Assembly (NCBI RefSeq): GCF_001929375.1
Contig: NZ_MSGO01000036.1
Span: 1 to 64,000, forward strand
Source of the DNA: Actinomyces oris
GTDB lineage: Bacteria; Actinomycetota; Actinomycetes; Actinomycetales; Actinomycetaceae
Length of the DNA: 64,000 nucleotides
Direction: 5' to 3'
Shown here: positions 37,180 to 45,775 of the stretch, piece by piece
How the letters are laid out: each line of letters opens with the position of its first letter
Numbering within the stretch: the stretch's first letter is position 1
Position numbers and translations under genes: made by a program
Notes under the pieces: generated by a model
Told to the model about the DNA's origin: nothing
What the model saw: the letters and a program-made list of their open reading frames with translations, nothing else
Database searches by the model: none

Positions 37180-37932
37180 TCAGCGTCCCGAGGCACGTTC
37201 CTCCAGAAGACGGTCGATGCGCTCGCTCAGCTCGCTGACCTGCTGCTGCAGGGCTGCCACCTGCGCCTGCGTGGCGGCCTCCTGCTCGGCGTTCTCCTCC
37301 TCGACCAGCGAGACGATCCACGAGGCCAGGGTCGCTGTGACGACGCCGGCGAGTGCCACCCCACCGATCATGAGCAGCGCCGCGATGAAACGCCCCTGCG
37401 TGGAGACCGGGAAGGTGTCGCCGTAGCCGACGGTGGTGATCGTCGTCAGCGCCCACCACAGGGCCTGGCCGAAGGACCGGATCGAGGAGCCCGGCTCATG
37501 ACGCTCCGCATCCAGCACAGCCAGTGCCGAGGTGAAGATGAGCAGGGCGGCGCTGCCGGCCGTGTACAGGGTGATGCGCCCGCGCAGCGCGGTGCCGGCG
37601 CTGCGCTGCATGATGCTCACGAGCGTCACCAGGCGCAGGAGCCTGAGCGGCCGCAGGATCGGCAGAACAATGATCGCCAGGTCGGGCAGGTGGTGGAGGA
37701 ACCAGCGGCCCCGGCTCGGCGCCAGTACCAGGCGGACAAGATAGTCGACGCCGAACAGTGCCCACACGGTGCCGATCACGAGCTCGGCCGCCTCCTTGGC
37801 CGCGCCCTGCGCGTTGGTGAGCACCTCCCAGGCGTAGACGCCCAGGAAGACGACGGCGGCGCCGGCCAGCGGCCACTCCGCGGCGCGCTCCCACGCCCGC
37901 AGCCGAGTGCCAGGGCTGATTTCTGACGGCAT
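37180..37932 (-). CDS. Voltage-sensor-type potassium channel subunit
   Basis: 250 residues. Five to six membrane helices. An S4-like segment has Arg every third position (ILRPLRLLRLV, R94/R97/R100). The pore loop ends in the selectivity filter TVGYGD (167-172). The C-terminal ~45 residues form a coiled coil (AALQQQVSELSERIDRLLEE) that probably drives tetramerisation. It resembles small prokaryotic Kv channels. It stands alone, next to repeat-rich DNA. Confidence 0.92.
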   Translation of the reverse strand: MPSEISPGTRLRAWERAAEWPLAGAAVVFLGVYAWEVLTNAQGAAKEAAELVIGTVWALFGVDYLVRLVLAPSRGRWFLHHLPDLAIIVLPILRPLRLLRLVTLVSIMQRSAGTALRGRITLYTAGSAALLIFTSALAVLDAERHEPGSSIRSFGQALWWALTTITTVGYGDTFPVSTQGRFIAALLMIGGVALAGVVTATLASWIVSLVEEENAEQEAATQAQVAALQQQVSELSERIDRLLEERASGR

Positions 37933-37989
37933 GGTCCGATGGTAGACGGTGCTGGGGATAGAACCATGTCGCCCTCACCGGTGGGGAAG

Positions 37990-38010
37990 GCCGACGCCGT
38001 CGGGGACCGG
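37990..38010. repeat. Partial family C repeat
   Basis: The core ccgacgccgtcggggaccgg of the family C element appears here without the rest of the element, between the channel gene and the membrane protein at 38031. Confidence 0.6.
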
Positions 38011-38030
38011 AAGGACGAGGACAACGCTTC

Positions 38031-38939
38031 TCAGGTCGACTTCGGCTCGGGCTCCGAGGCCGGTGCGGGAGCCGTCTCGTCCTGCTCGGTTGAGGTCCGT
38101 ATCAGTTCGACGGCGCGCCAGACCTCGTCCAGCCAGGTCTCGACCTGGGTGCGGGCGTCGTCGAGCCTTGAAGGTTTCACGGTCAGACTGAGGCGAGGGA
38201 TGACGGCGGGTGCCGTCAGTCTGGCGCCTTCTTTAGGCGGGGCGTAGACGGCCTGGAGGTGTATGCGGCCCCAGCGCGCTGGTGTCTCCTGGATTCGGAA
38301 GTTGTCGCGACCAGAGGGGAGAGCAAGATTGAATAACTCCAGGTTCGCAACTGCTATGCCGTGTTGGTTCAGGCGCACCATGCTGGAGCGGCGGCGCATA
38401 GCCGCGCAAACCAGGACGACGAAGAGCGCAATGTGGAGCAGGAGCAGGGCCGCTGTGGCCTGACCGACCAGATTCCGGGTCGACTCGCTGTAGAGCAGGG
38501 GGTGCGGGACGGCCATCAGATTGATCGGGGCGGACACCAGCAGCGTGGCCGCGAGCATCCCCCACAGCAGGCCCACTGCGCGTCTGCCGGGATTCTGTGC
38601 GACGTGAAGGAATCGCGCCGCTACGACGTCGCGGTGTGACACGGTTGCGTCCTTGGGCAGCCATCGGTTCGTGCCTATGAAGGAGAAGACGGTGCCGAAA
38701 CAGAACGTGGTCAGCATGAAGCTGTGGACGGTGGTCATGACAAACAGGATGGATATGATCTCAAGTCCCGGGCGCCCTTCCTCTGGGCGGGCCATGGCTT
38801 CGTCCAGGGAGCCCAGGGCCCAACCGGATATGAACAGGATGAGCGGATAGAGGGCGGCGGTGCCGACGGCGGTCAGCGCACTCAGGTATCCGAGCGCCTT
38901 GGCCCCAGCGCCGGGACGTGAACGGATGTAGATCGCCAT
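38031..38939 (-). CDS. Membrane protein of unknown function (paralogue 1)
   Basis: 302 residues from the ATG at 38939, preceded by AGGAGGGGGAACC. Starts MAIYIRSRPGAG. About four to five membrane helices lie in the first ~200 residues, followed by a cytoplasmic part with LSRLTLTVKPSRLDDAR-like sequence and a helical, acidic tail. I do not recognise a family. A clear paralogue is at 40726-41712; both have the same start, the same conserved tail motif and the same leader DNA, so this is a segmental duplication with a Fic gene in between. Confidence 0.75.
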   Translation of the reverse strand: MAIYIRSRPGAGAKALGYLSALTAVGTAALYPLILFISGWALGSLDEAMARPEEGRPGLEIISILFVMTTVHSFMLTTFCFGTVFSFIGTNRWLPKDATVSHRDVVAARFLHVAQNPGRRAVGLLWGMLAATLLVSAPINLMAVPHPLLYSESTRNLVGQATAALLLLHIALFVVLVCAAMRRRSSMVRLNQHGIAVANLELFNLALPSGRDNFRIQETPARWGRIHLQAVYAPPKEGARLTAPAVIPRLSLTVKPSRLDDARTQVETWLDEVWRAVELIRTSTEQDETAPAPASEPEPKST

Positions 38940-39000
38940 GGTTCCCCCTCCTGAAAACTGATAGCAGGTCGGTTGCAGCATAATTGGTTCGGTGAGGCCA

Positions 39001-39091
39001 TTCGACGCCGTCGGGGACCGGAATCCTGCCCCCGGGTGCGCAGGGTGTCCCCGGCTGGGGCGGTGTGCGCCCGGCCGCGTGGAATGTCCCC
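39001..39091. repeat. Palindromic repeat, family C copy 1
   Basis: Begins ttcgacgccgtcggggac, contains a GC-rich hairpin core (ggaatcctgccccc) and ends ggaatgtcccc. Lies between paralogue 1 and the Fic gene. Confidence 0.8.
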
Positions 39092-39115
39092 GTCCGTCTT
39101 GGAAGACGGGTGGGC

Positions 39116-40306
39116 TCAGGTGAGCAGGACCTTCAGGACGGCAGGGGCGGCGAAGCGGCGCGGCTGCGAACCGGTCTCGACGACGTCGAGCACCCCGATG
39201 TCAGCCAGCTGGGCAACCAGGCCGTTGGCGCGCCCGTACGAGATGCCGAGGGCCGCCTCGACCTTGCGCACCGTGAAGCTCGGATTCGCGACCGCGAAGT
39301 CGACGAGGTCAAGGGCGTGTGCGGACCGCAGGCTGGAGGCGCGCACCGTCTCCTTGAGGCTCTGGTGCGCAGCGGCCAGGGCGAGCATCTGATGACGCGT
39401 GCTGGAGGCCGCCGCGGCCAGCCCCTGGGAGAAGAAGGCCAGGAAGGTGTCCCAGTCGCCGTGGGTGCTGACTCGCAGCAACGCGTCGTAGTAATCGGCG
39501 CGACGCTCCTCGAACCACGGCGAGACCGTCAACGTGGGTTCGCTGAGAACTCCCGAGCTCAGGAGGGTGAGTACGATGAGGAACCGCCCCAGGCGCCCGT
39601 TGCCGTCCCGGAAGGGGTGAAGAGTCTCGAACTGGTAGTGGGCCATGCCCGCGGCGATGATCGGGTCGATGTCTCCAGTGTGGTCCTCATGCAGCCAGTC
39701 GACGAGGGCACGCACGCCGGCGCGAAGATGATCCCCAGGAGGTGCGGGAACGAACCGGCTTGCATGGATCGGGGCCGTGCTGTGCGCACCGGGCCGGCGG
39801 CCGATCATGACCTGGGTGTCGCGCAGGCGACCTGAGGCCGACTCAAGGGGAGTGCCCCTCATGAGCTCGCCCTGAAGGTCTTCGATGAGCGACAGGGTGA
39901 TAGGGCGCCCCTCCTGTGCCCACAGGAAACCGCTGTTGGCCATGCGGACGTAGTTGAGGATCTCCGTCATCTCGGCGGTCGCGGGGGCGTCGTCGTCGGC
40001 GGTGAGCACCTCGCGCAGGGGGGCGTATGTGCCCTCCAGGGCCGACGTCGACTGAGCCTCGCGCCGTAGGGACGGGGATCGCAGCAGGTAGGGGTTCGGC
40101 AGCTGCTGGGCCGTGGCGTCGAGGGCGGCCAGTGCACGGCCGGCTGCCGCCACCATGCGGTAGGTGCCTCCGCTGAGGGGCGGCTCGTCGGAGCCGAGTG
40201 GGGTGGGGATGAAGGCCTTGTGCTGCCAGTTGCCGGTCACCGGGTCGGAGCCGGTGATGTCGACCAGTTCCCCCATGGTGTCGTTGACGAACATGCTCAC
40301 GTCCAT
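39116..40306 (-). CDS. Fic-family AMPylation protein with N-terminal inhibitory helix
   Basis: 396 residues. The complete Fic motif HPFRDGNGR is at 230-238, and a class II inhibitory motif T-x-x-x-E-G (TSALEG, 87-92) lies in the N-terminal domain, so the enzyme is probably self-inhibited until the helix moves. A C-terminal winged helix (FTVRKVEAALGISYGRANGLV) suggests DNA binding. Fic proteins transfer AMP to Ser/Thr/Tyr of target proteins. No separate antitoxin gene is present. It is bracketed by family C repeats. Confidence 0.93.
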   Translation of the reverse strand: MDVSMFVNDTMGELVDITGSDPVTGNWQHKAFIPTPLGSDEPPLSGGTYRMVAAAGRALAALDATAQQLPNPYLLRSPSLRREAQSTSALEGTYAPLREVLTADDDAPATAEMTEILNYVRMANSGFLWAQEGRPITLSLIEDLQGELMRGTPLESASGRLRDTQVMIGRRPGAHSTAPIHASRFVPAPPGDHLRAGVRALVDWLHEDHTGDIDPIIAAGMAHYQFETLHPFRDGNGRLGRFLIVLTLLSSGVLSEPTLTVSPWFEERRADYYDALLRVSTHGDWDTFLAFFSQGLAAAASSTRHQMLALAAAHQSLKETVRASSLRSAHALDLVDFAVANPSFTVRKVEAALGISYGRANGLVAQLADIGVLDVVETGSQPRRFAAPAVLKVLLT

Positions 40307-40463
40307 GATGTCATCCTAGTGGCGGTTGTGTGACATCTAAAGAGGGTGGATTGCACACATTGGCGACTTGTCGAACATCTCGGGTGGGTGTGTGTCTGGA
40401 AGCGGGCATGTGTGGGGCTGTGCGCCGGTGACTGCCGCCGTGGGGTTCCGTTGTGGACGGGGC

Positions 40464-40597
40464 CTTCGACGCCGTCGGGGACATTTCTGTGCGGTCGGGG
40501 GCGTTCGACGCCGTCGGGGACCGGAATCCTGTCCCCGGACGCGCAGGATGTCCCCCTCCGCAGCGGCGTGCACCCGGCCGCGCGGAATGTCCCCGGC
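40464..40597. repeat. Palindromic repeat, family C copy 2
   Basis: Contains gacgccgtcggggac twice, 40 nt apart, then the hairpin core ggaatcctgtcccc and ending ggaatgtccccgg. It fills much of the 419-base gap upstream of fic; the remainder (40307-40463 and 40598-40725) shows nothing else. Confidence 0.85.
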
Positions 40598-40725
40598 CGC
40601 ACTGTGCAGCGCTGGGTCAAGTGGTGGAGCCACCACTCGTGGGAGGGGCGTTGCCTGTCTGGGGCTGGTCGTGGTCAGCGTCTGCGTCGGGCGCCGACGG
40701 CGGGGTCAAGCGATGGGTGCATCAC

Positions 40726-41712
40726 TCAAGGGAGAGGGTTCTCTGCCTGGGACTGGATGTGCTCAGGGGCTGCATCGTGGTGCGGTGGTGCGGGTGATGA
40801 CTGGTGAGTCGGATTCGGCTCAGGCTGCGAGGGTGGTGCGTCGGCTGTCTCCTCCTGCTCGGGTGGGGTGCGCACCAGTTGGGCGGCCCGCCAGACCTCG
40901 TCGAGCCGGGCCTCGACCCGAGAGCGGGCGTCGTCGAGCCGTGAGGGCTTCACCGTCAGGGTGAGTCTCGAGAGGAGAACTGGCCTGGCCGGCTCGGCAC
41001 CTGCGGCAGGTGGGTTGTAAACGGCCTGTACCTGGACGCGCCTCCGGCGCGTCGGAACCTCCTGAACTCCGAGCTCGTCGCGGCTGGAAGGCAGGGGGAG
41101 GGTGAACGCGGCCAGGCTCGCGGCCGCCATGCCGTGTGGCGTCATGCGCACCGCGATTGCCCGCCGGCGTACGGCGGCGCATGTCAGGACCACGAACAGC
41201 CCGGCAACAAGGAAGATCATGCCCCAGACGGCCTTGTCGAACAGTTCTTGGGTGGATTCGTTGAAGATCAGGGGGTATGGGACGGCTATCACGATGAACG
41301 GGGAGGCCACCAGCAGCATGCCCGCGAGCATCGCCCATAGCATGCCCGCGGCGCGGCTGTTGGGGTCCTTAGCGACGTGGAGGAACCGTGCCGACGCGAT
41401 ATCGCGATGGGTCACGGTTGAGTTCTTGGTGAGCCACCGGTTCGTGCCCTTGAAGCAGAAGACTGCCCCAAAGGTGACGGCGGTCAGCATGAAGCTATAG
41501 GTGGTCGTGACCGTGACTATCTGAGCCGCCCCATTACCTACGCTGCTGCTCTCGCTGGGGTATCTCGCAGCTTCCTCCATGGAAGCCAGTGCGTAGCCGG
41601 CCAGGAACAGGGCAGCCGGGAGAAGGAGCACGATGCCGACAGCGATCAGAGTGAGCAGGCACCCGAGCACCATGGTCCCGGTGGTGGGGCGGGAGCGGAT
41701 GTAGATCGCCAC
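40726..41712 (-). CDS. Membrane protein of unknown function (paralogue 2)
   Basis: 328 residues from a GTG, preceded by AGGAGGGTGACCC. N-terminus MAIYIRSRPTTG matches paralogue 1. The membrane region, GTNRWLTKNSTVTHRDI and RLTLTVKPSRLDDARS are all conserved between the two. The C-terminal tail is longer and Pro/Gln/Glu-rich. Shared leader DNA (41713-41770 against 38940-39000) shows that promoter and gene were copied together. Function unknown. Confidence 0.75.
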   Translation of the reverse strand: MAIYIRSRPTTGTMVLGCLLTLIAVGIVLLLPAALFLAGYALASMEEAARYPSESSSVGNGAAQIVTVTTTYSFMLTAVTFGAVFCFKGTNRWLTKNSTVTHRDIASARFLHVAKDPNSRAAGMLWAMLAGMLLVASPFIVIAVPYPLIFNESTQELFDKAVWGMIFLVAGLFVVLTCAAVRRRAIAVRMTPHGMAAASLAAFTLPLPSSRDELGVQEVPTRRRRVQVQAVYNPPAAGAEPARPVLLSRLTLTVKPSRLDDARSRVEARLDEVWRAAQLVRTPPEQEETADAPPSQPEPNPTHQSSPAPPHHDAAPEHIQSQAENPLP

Positions 41713-41772
41713 GGGTCACCCTCCTGAAAATTGATAGCAGGTCAGTTGCAGCATAGTTGGTTCGGTGGGGGC

Positions 41773-41908
41773 GTTCGACGCCGTTGGGGACATTTCTGTG
41801 CGGTCGGGGGCATTCGACGCCGTCGGGGACCGGGATCCCGTCCCCGGACGCGCAGGATGTCCCCCCTCCGCAGCGGCGTGCACCCGGCCGTGCGGAATGT
41901 CCCTGGCC
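41773..41908. repeat. Palindromic repeat, family C copy 3
   Basis: Nearly identical to copy 2 over about 130 bases, same orientation, same double gacgccgt-ggggac start. Follows the leader of paralogue 2. The rest of the gap to trxA (41909-42151) is GC-rich without a supported gene. Confidence 0.88.
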
Positions 41909-42151
41909 GCAGGAGGTGGGTGGGGGCGGGCGGCGCAAGCAGGAGGGCGGCGCAGGCAGAAGGGGTTGCGGCATCGGCAAGAGGATGCAGGCCGGCGGGA
42001 GGCCGGGAGGCAACGGCGGGAGGATGCGCGGTACCGGCAGCAAGCCGGGCGGCCCCGTCACGAGGATTGCCGGCCTCAGGAATAGGCCGGGCCCCGGCCG
42101 TGTTGGCCGCAGTGGAACCCATCTGTCTCCACAGTCTTGAAAGGAACACCC

Positions 42152-42532
42152 ATGGCCACCAAGAACATCACCGGCCCCGAGTTCAAGGACACCATCCACG
42201 GCGAGGGCATCACCATCGTCGACTTCTGGGCCTCCTGGTGCGGCCCGTGCATGCGCTTCGCCCCCATCTACGAGAAGGCCTCCGAGGCCAACCCGGACAT
42301 CACCTTCGCCAAGGTCGACACCGAGGCCGAGCAGGACCTGGCCGGGGCCCTGGGCATCTCCTCGATCCCCACGCTCATGGTCTTCCGTGACAATGTGCTG
42401 GTCTACCGCGAGGCCGGCGCCCTGCCCGCCCCCGCGCTGGACTCCCTCATCACGCAGGTGCGCGAGCTCGACATGGACGAGCTCAAGGCCAAGATCGCCG
42501 CGGAGGAAGCCGCCTCCGGCACTCAGGCCTGA
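42152..42532 (+). CDS. trxA: Thioredoxin
   Basis: 126 residues from ATG 42152 (GAAAGGAACACCC upstream). Active site WCGPC within FWASWCGPCMRF (~residues 29-40), cis-Pro in ISSIPTLMVF (~70-79). Slightly longer than the usual ~108 because of a C-terminal helix (MDELKAKIAAEEAASG). A general cytoplasmic disulfide reductase. Ends at a hairpin terminator. Confidence 0.95.
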   Translation: MATKNITGPEFKDTIHGEGITIVDFWASWCGPCMRFAPIYEKASEANPDITFAKVDTEAEQDLAGALGISSIPTLMVFRDNVLVYREAGALPAPALDSLITQVRELDMDELKAKIAAEEAASGTQA

Positions 42533-42577
42533 CCCGTCACGCACCGCGGGGCCGTCCTTCGGCCCCTGTAGCTGTCC

Positions 42578-42614
42578 GACGTCGCCCGGGAACCCGCCGT
42601 TTCCGGGCGACGTC
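42578..42614 (+). terminator. Terminator of trxA
   Basis: A 15-bp GC-rich stem (gacgtcgcccgggaa with one G-T wobble) and a short loop. The T tail is weak. Confidence 0.8.
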
Positions 42615-42670
42615 GTCGTCTGTTACCCGGCTCGCCCACCCAAGGGCAGAACATTACGTTTTGATATCCT

Positions 42671-43612
42671 ATGATGGCCCGCGTGAAGTTGGAGTCCCAC
42701 GTCAGTCACGCTGTCAGAGCCCGATGGGCGGTCCCCGTCGGCGCCTCGGGCCGCGACGCACTGGTACGCCACCTCGTCTACGCCTTCCTGCGCTCCGACC
42801 CCGAGGGGGCCACGGACTGGATCGACTCGACGGTCCCCACCGACCCCGACGAGCTGCGCACCATGCTCGACTTCCTCCTCACCGCCCGCCCCCCGGCGCC
42901 CCTGCCCGAGGACATCGCCGCCGACCTCGACACCCTCCTGGAGGCCGAGGCCGCCGAGCGCGGCATGGTCGACGCCACCGAGATCCCGCCCCTGGCCATC
43001 ACCGACCACGTCCCCGGCCTGCTGGGCCGCAACGTGGCCTTCTGGCGCGGCGACCTCACTCGGCTGCGCGCCGGCGCCGTTCTCAACGCCGCCAACTCCG
43101 GGATGCTCGGCTGCTTCGCCCCCGGGCACCGTTGCATCGACAACATCATCCACGCCGTCGCCGGGCCGGCCCTGCGCGCCGAGTGCGCCCGCTACATGAC
43201 CTGGGCGGAGACCTTCGACCCCACCCGCCGCCAGGGCGGGGAGCCCGCCGGCCGGGCCGTCTTCACCGGCGGCTACCACCTGCCGGCCCAGCACGTCATC
43301 CACTCGGTGGGGCCCGTCATCGAGGACGGGCGCAAGCCCACGCTGCGCGACCGGCGCCTGCTGTCCTCGTGCTACACGAGCGTCCTCAACGTCGCGCACG
43401 CCGCGGGGCTGGGCAGCGTCGGCCTGTGCTCGCTGTCCACAGGCGTCTTCGGTTACCCCAAGCGGCAGGCCGCCCTGGTGACCCTGGAGACGATCGGCCG
43501 CTGGCTGGCGGCCCACCCCGACTCCCGGATGCGTATCGTCATCAGCCTCAACGCCGACGTCGACGTCGCCGCCTACGAGGCCGCCCTCGCCCCGCCGCCC
43601 TGGAGGCCTTAA
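42671..43612 (+). CDS. Zinc-type macrodomain protein, predicted protein-ADP-ribose hydrolase
   Basis: 313 residues. An N-terminal helical region (~1-110) precedes a macrodomain with VLNAANSGMLGCFAPGHRCIDN (split: ~137-158). The Cys148, His153 and Cys155 in GCFAPGHRC are the hallmark of Zn-dependent macrodomains that remove ADP-ribose from protein. In Firmicutes these are paired with SirTM, GcvH-L and LplA2; none is beside it here. The partner or target is unknown. A second ATG lies 3 nt downstream. Confidence 0.88.
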   Translation: MMARVKLESHVSHAVRARWAVPVGASGRDALVRHLVYAFLRSDPEGATDWIDSTVPTDPDELRTMLDFLLTARPPAPLPEDIAADLDTLLEAEAAERGMVDATEIPPLAITDHVPGLLGRNVAFWRGDLTRLRAGAVLNAANSGMLGCFAPGHRCIDNIIHAVAGPALRAECARYMTWAETFDPTRRQGGEPAGRAVFTGGYHLPAQHVIHSVGPVIEDGRKPTLRDRRLLSSCYTSVLNVAHAAGLGSVGLCSLSTGVFGYPKRQAALVTLETIGRWLAAHPDSRMRIVISLNADVDVAAYEAALAPPPWRP

Positions 43613-43651
43613 GGGGCGGGGGTTCTCCACTTTCAGCGCGCCCGAGGGGGC

Positions 43652-43772
43652 GCACTGCACGAGGGCCGGGAACCACTGGAGGAGGGCCGGGTGCACTCCG
43701 TGTAGGTGGGGCTTTCGTGCAGTACGCACAACTCGCGGCCAGTAGATCCCCAACCTCGTGCAGTACTGTGCG
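43652..43772. repeat. Palindromic intergenic repeat, family E copy 2
   Basis: Diverged copy of 19143-19257. Shared blocks include gtaggtggggctttcgtgca and gcagtacgcacaac, with outer arms actgcacgagg and cctcgtgcagtac. Confidence 0.78.
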
Positions 43773-43839
43773 GTTCCAATTGCTGACGGCGAACCCGGTC
43801 CGCTGGTTATGCCTGCAGGCCAGGCCCTCCGAGGGGCGG

Positions 43840-45288
43840 TCAGTTCGCCTGGGCCCGGGCCGCGGCGCGGGCGGCCGCCGGGGCCGCAGCCGCAATCGCC
43901 TCCAGCTCCGCCTCGCCGTGCGCGGCCGAGACGAACCAGGCCTCGAAGACCGACGGCGGCAGGCCCACCCCCGCCTCGAGGAAGGCGTGGAAGAAGGGCC
44001 CGTAGCGCCAGGTCTCCTGGGAGCGGGCGGCCTCGTAGTCGCTCACGCCCCGCTCGGCGGCCCGCCGCCCGAACATGAAGGAGAACAGCGAGCCCGCCCG
44101 CTGCACGCGGTGGGGCACACCCTGCTCAGTCAGGGCCGCCGAGACCACCTCACCGATGGTCCGGGCGCGGGTGGCCACCGAGGCGTAGACGGCGTCGTCG
44201 GCCAGCTGGAGCGTGGCCAGGCCGGCCGCCGTGGCCAGCGGGTTCCCCGAGAGCGTGCCCGCCTGGTAGACGGGGCCGTCCGGCGCCAGCAGGTCCATGA
44301 CCTCCGTGCCTCCGCCGACGGCGGCCAGCGGCATCCCGCCGCCCACGACCTTCCCGAAGGTCACCAGGTCCGGCACCCAGGCGGCGCGCTCGCGCCAGTC
44401 GGCACCCGGCCAGGAGGGGGCATCGGCATCGGCGGGCTCAGTGGCCAGGCCCGGCAGGTCCACGGTCCAGCCGTCGACGGCCTCCAGGCCCCACCAGCCG
44501 GCCGGGCCCACGCGGAAGCCGGTGAGGACCTCATCGAGGATCATGAGCGCGCCGTGCTCGGCGCTCACCCGGCGGATCGCGGCGTTGAAGCCGGGCGCGG
44601 GCGGCACGATCCCCATATTGGCCGGGGCGCCCTCGGTGATGACCGCGGCGATCTCGGCGCCCCGCTCGGCGAAGCAGGCCTCCAGGGCGGCGACGTCGTT
44701 GTAGGGCAGGACGATCGTCTGGGCGGCCACCGCCGCGGGCACACCGGCGCTGCCCGGCAGGCCGCCGGTGGCCAGGCCCGAGCCGGCCGCCGCGAGCAGG
44801 CCGTCACTGTGCCCGTGGTAGCAGCCCGCGAACTTCACCACCAGGTCGCGGCCCGTGGCGCCGCGGGCCAGGCGCACGGCCGTCATCGTCGCCTCGGTGC
44901 CGGTGGACACGAAGCGCACCTTCTGCGCGGCCGGTACCCGGCGGCGCACCTCCTCGGCCAGGAGCGTCTCCGTGGCGGTGGGGGCGCCGAAGGACAGGCC
45001 GCGGGCGGCGGCCGCCTGGACCGCGGCGACGACCTCCGGGTGGGCGTGACCCAGGAGCGCCGGGCCCCAGGAGCCCACCAGGTCCACGTAGCTGCGGCCC
45101 TCGACGTCGGTGACGTGGGCGCCGCTCGCCGAGGCGATGAACCGCGGCGTGCCGCCCACCGAGCCGAAGGCGCGCACGGGGGAGTCGACGCCCCCGGGGA
45201 TGACGGCGCGAGCCGCCTCGAACAGGGAGGTGTTGGTCGAAGCGGCGGTGCTGGAGGGCCGGCCTGTGGGCTGCGATTGCTGAGTCAC
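43840..45288 (-). CDS. hemL: Glutamate-1-semialdehyde 2,1-aminomutase
   Basis: 482 residues from a GTG with AGGATCACC upstream. PLP enzyme that converts glutamate-1-semialdehyde to 5-aminolevulinate, second step of the C5 heme route. Motifs: SPVRAF near the N-terminus, the [18 protein letters not shown] strand, GCYHGHSDG, and the PLP Lys in [15 protein letters not shown] ~20-residue insertion around [17 protein letters not shown] is unusual. Last gene of the leftward heme set, separated from hemB by a repeat. Confidence 0.96.
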   Translation of the reverse strand: MTQQSQPTGRPSSTAASTNTSLFEAARAVIPGGVDSPVRAFGSVGGTPRFIASASGAHVTDVEGRSYVDLVGSWGPALLGHAHPEVVAAVQAAAARGLSFGAPTATETLLAEEVRRRVPAAQKVRFVSTGTEATMTAVRLARGATGRDLVVKFAGCYHGHSDGLLAAAGSGLATGGLPGSAGVPAAVAAQTIVLPYNDVAALEACFAERGAEIAAVITEGAPANMGIVPPAPGFNAAIRRVSAEHGALMILDEVLTGFRVGPAGWWGLEAVDGWTVDLPGLATEPADADAPSWPGADWRERAAWVPDLVTFGKVVGGGMPLAAVGGGTEVMDLLAPDGPVYQAGTLSGNPLATAAGLATLQLADDAVYASVATRARTIGEVVSAALTEQGVPHRVQRAGSLFSFMFGRRAAERGVSDYEAARSQETWRYGPFFHAFLEAGVGLPPSVFEAWFVSAAHGEAELEAIAAAAPAAARAAARAQAN

Positions 45289-45426
45289 GGTGATCCTGTC
45301 GATGAACTGGTCAGGGCCGGTTCGGGCCAGCCGTACCGGGTGGGACTGCCTCTCAAACTACCTGACTGAGGCCGTCTGCCGTGGCGTTGAACGTGGCGTT
45401 GACCGGTTGGGAACGCGGGAGAGGTG

Positions 45427-45556
45427 AAAGTGTCCGTTGTGGCGACTTTTCAGGTGGTCGTCACCGACTCCTTCTTGCAGTATCCCAGGTCAGAGGGTGG
45501 TTACTTCCAGATACTGAATGAGGTGGGAGTTGAAAAGTCGCCACCGTGGACACTTT
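45427..45556. repeat. Long inverted-repeat element, family D copy 1
   Basis: 130 bp with 26-bp terminal arms (aaagtgtccgttgtggcgac... and complement, 24/26 matches). The interior is unlike that of copy 2. Lies between hemB and hemL. The remaining parts of this 487-base gap hold no supported gene. Confidence 0.85.
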
Positions 45557-45775
45557 GGCGACGTGATGACGCTGGGGACCGTTGGCTATGACGGGCAGCG
45601 AGACCGGTCCGAGGAGCTGAAGCGCCTCGAAGCAGGTGGGAAGGACGTACTTCCGGGCGCGCTGGGGAGACGTCGCTAGTTGTACTTCCCCGTGGGGCCG
45701 GAGGCGTGTCCATAGCGAGTACTTTGCCTGGTCGGGGCCCCGGGGCGCCCCCGTTGCCGCAATCTGTTGCAGGAC

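Noticed and set aside
45566-45679. A 37-codon frame (MTLGTVGYDGQ...) that resembles the start of DUF488 proteins
   Set aside because: No ribosome binding site, only the first dozen residues look similar, and the frame stops early. At most a remnant.
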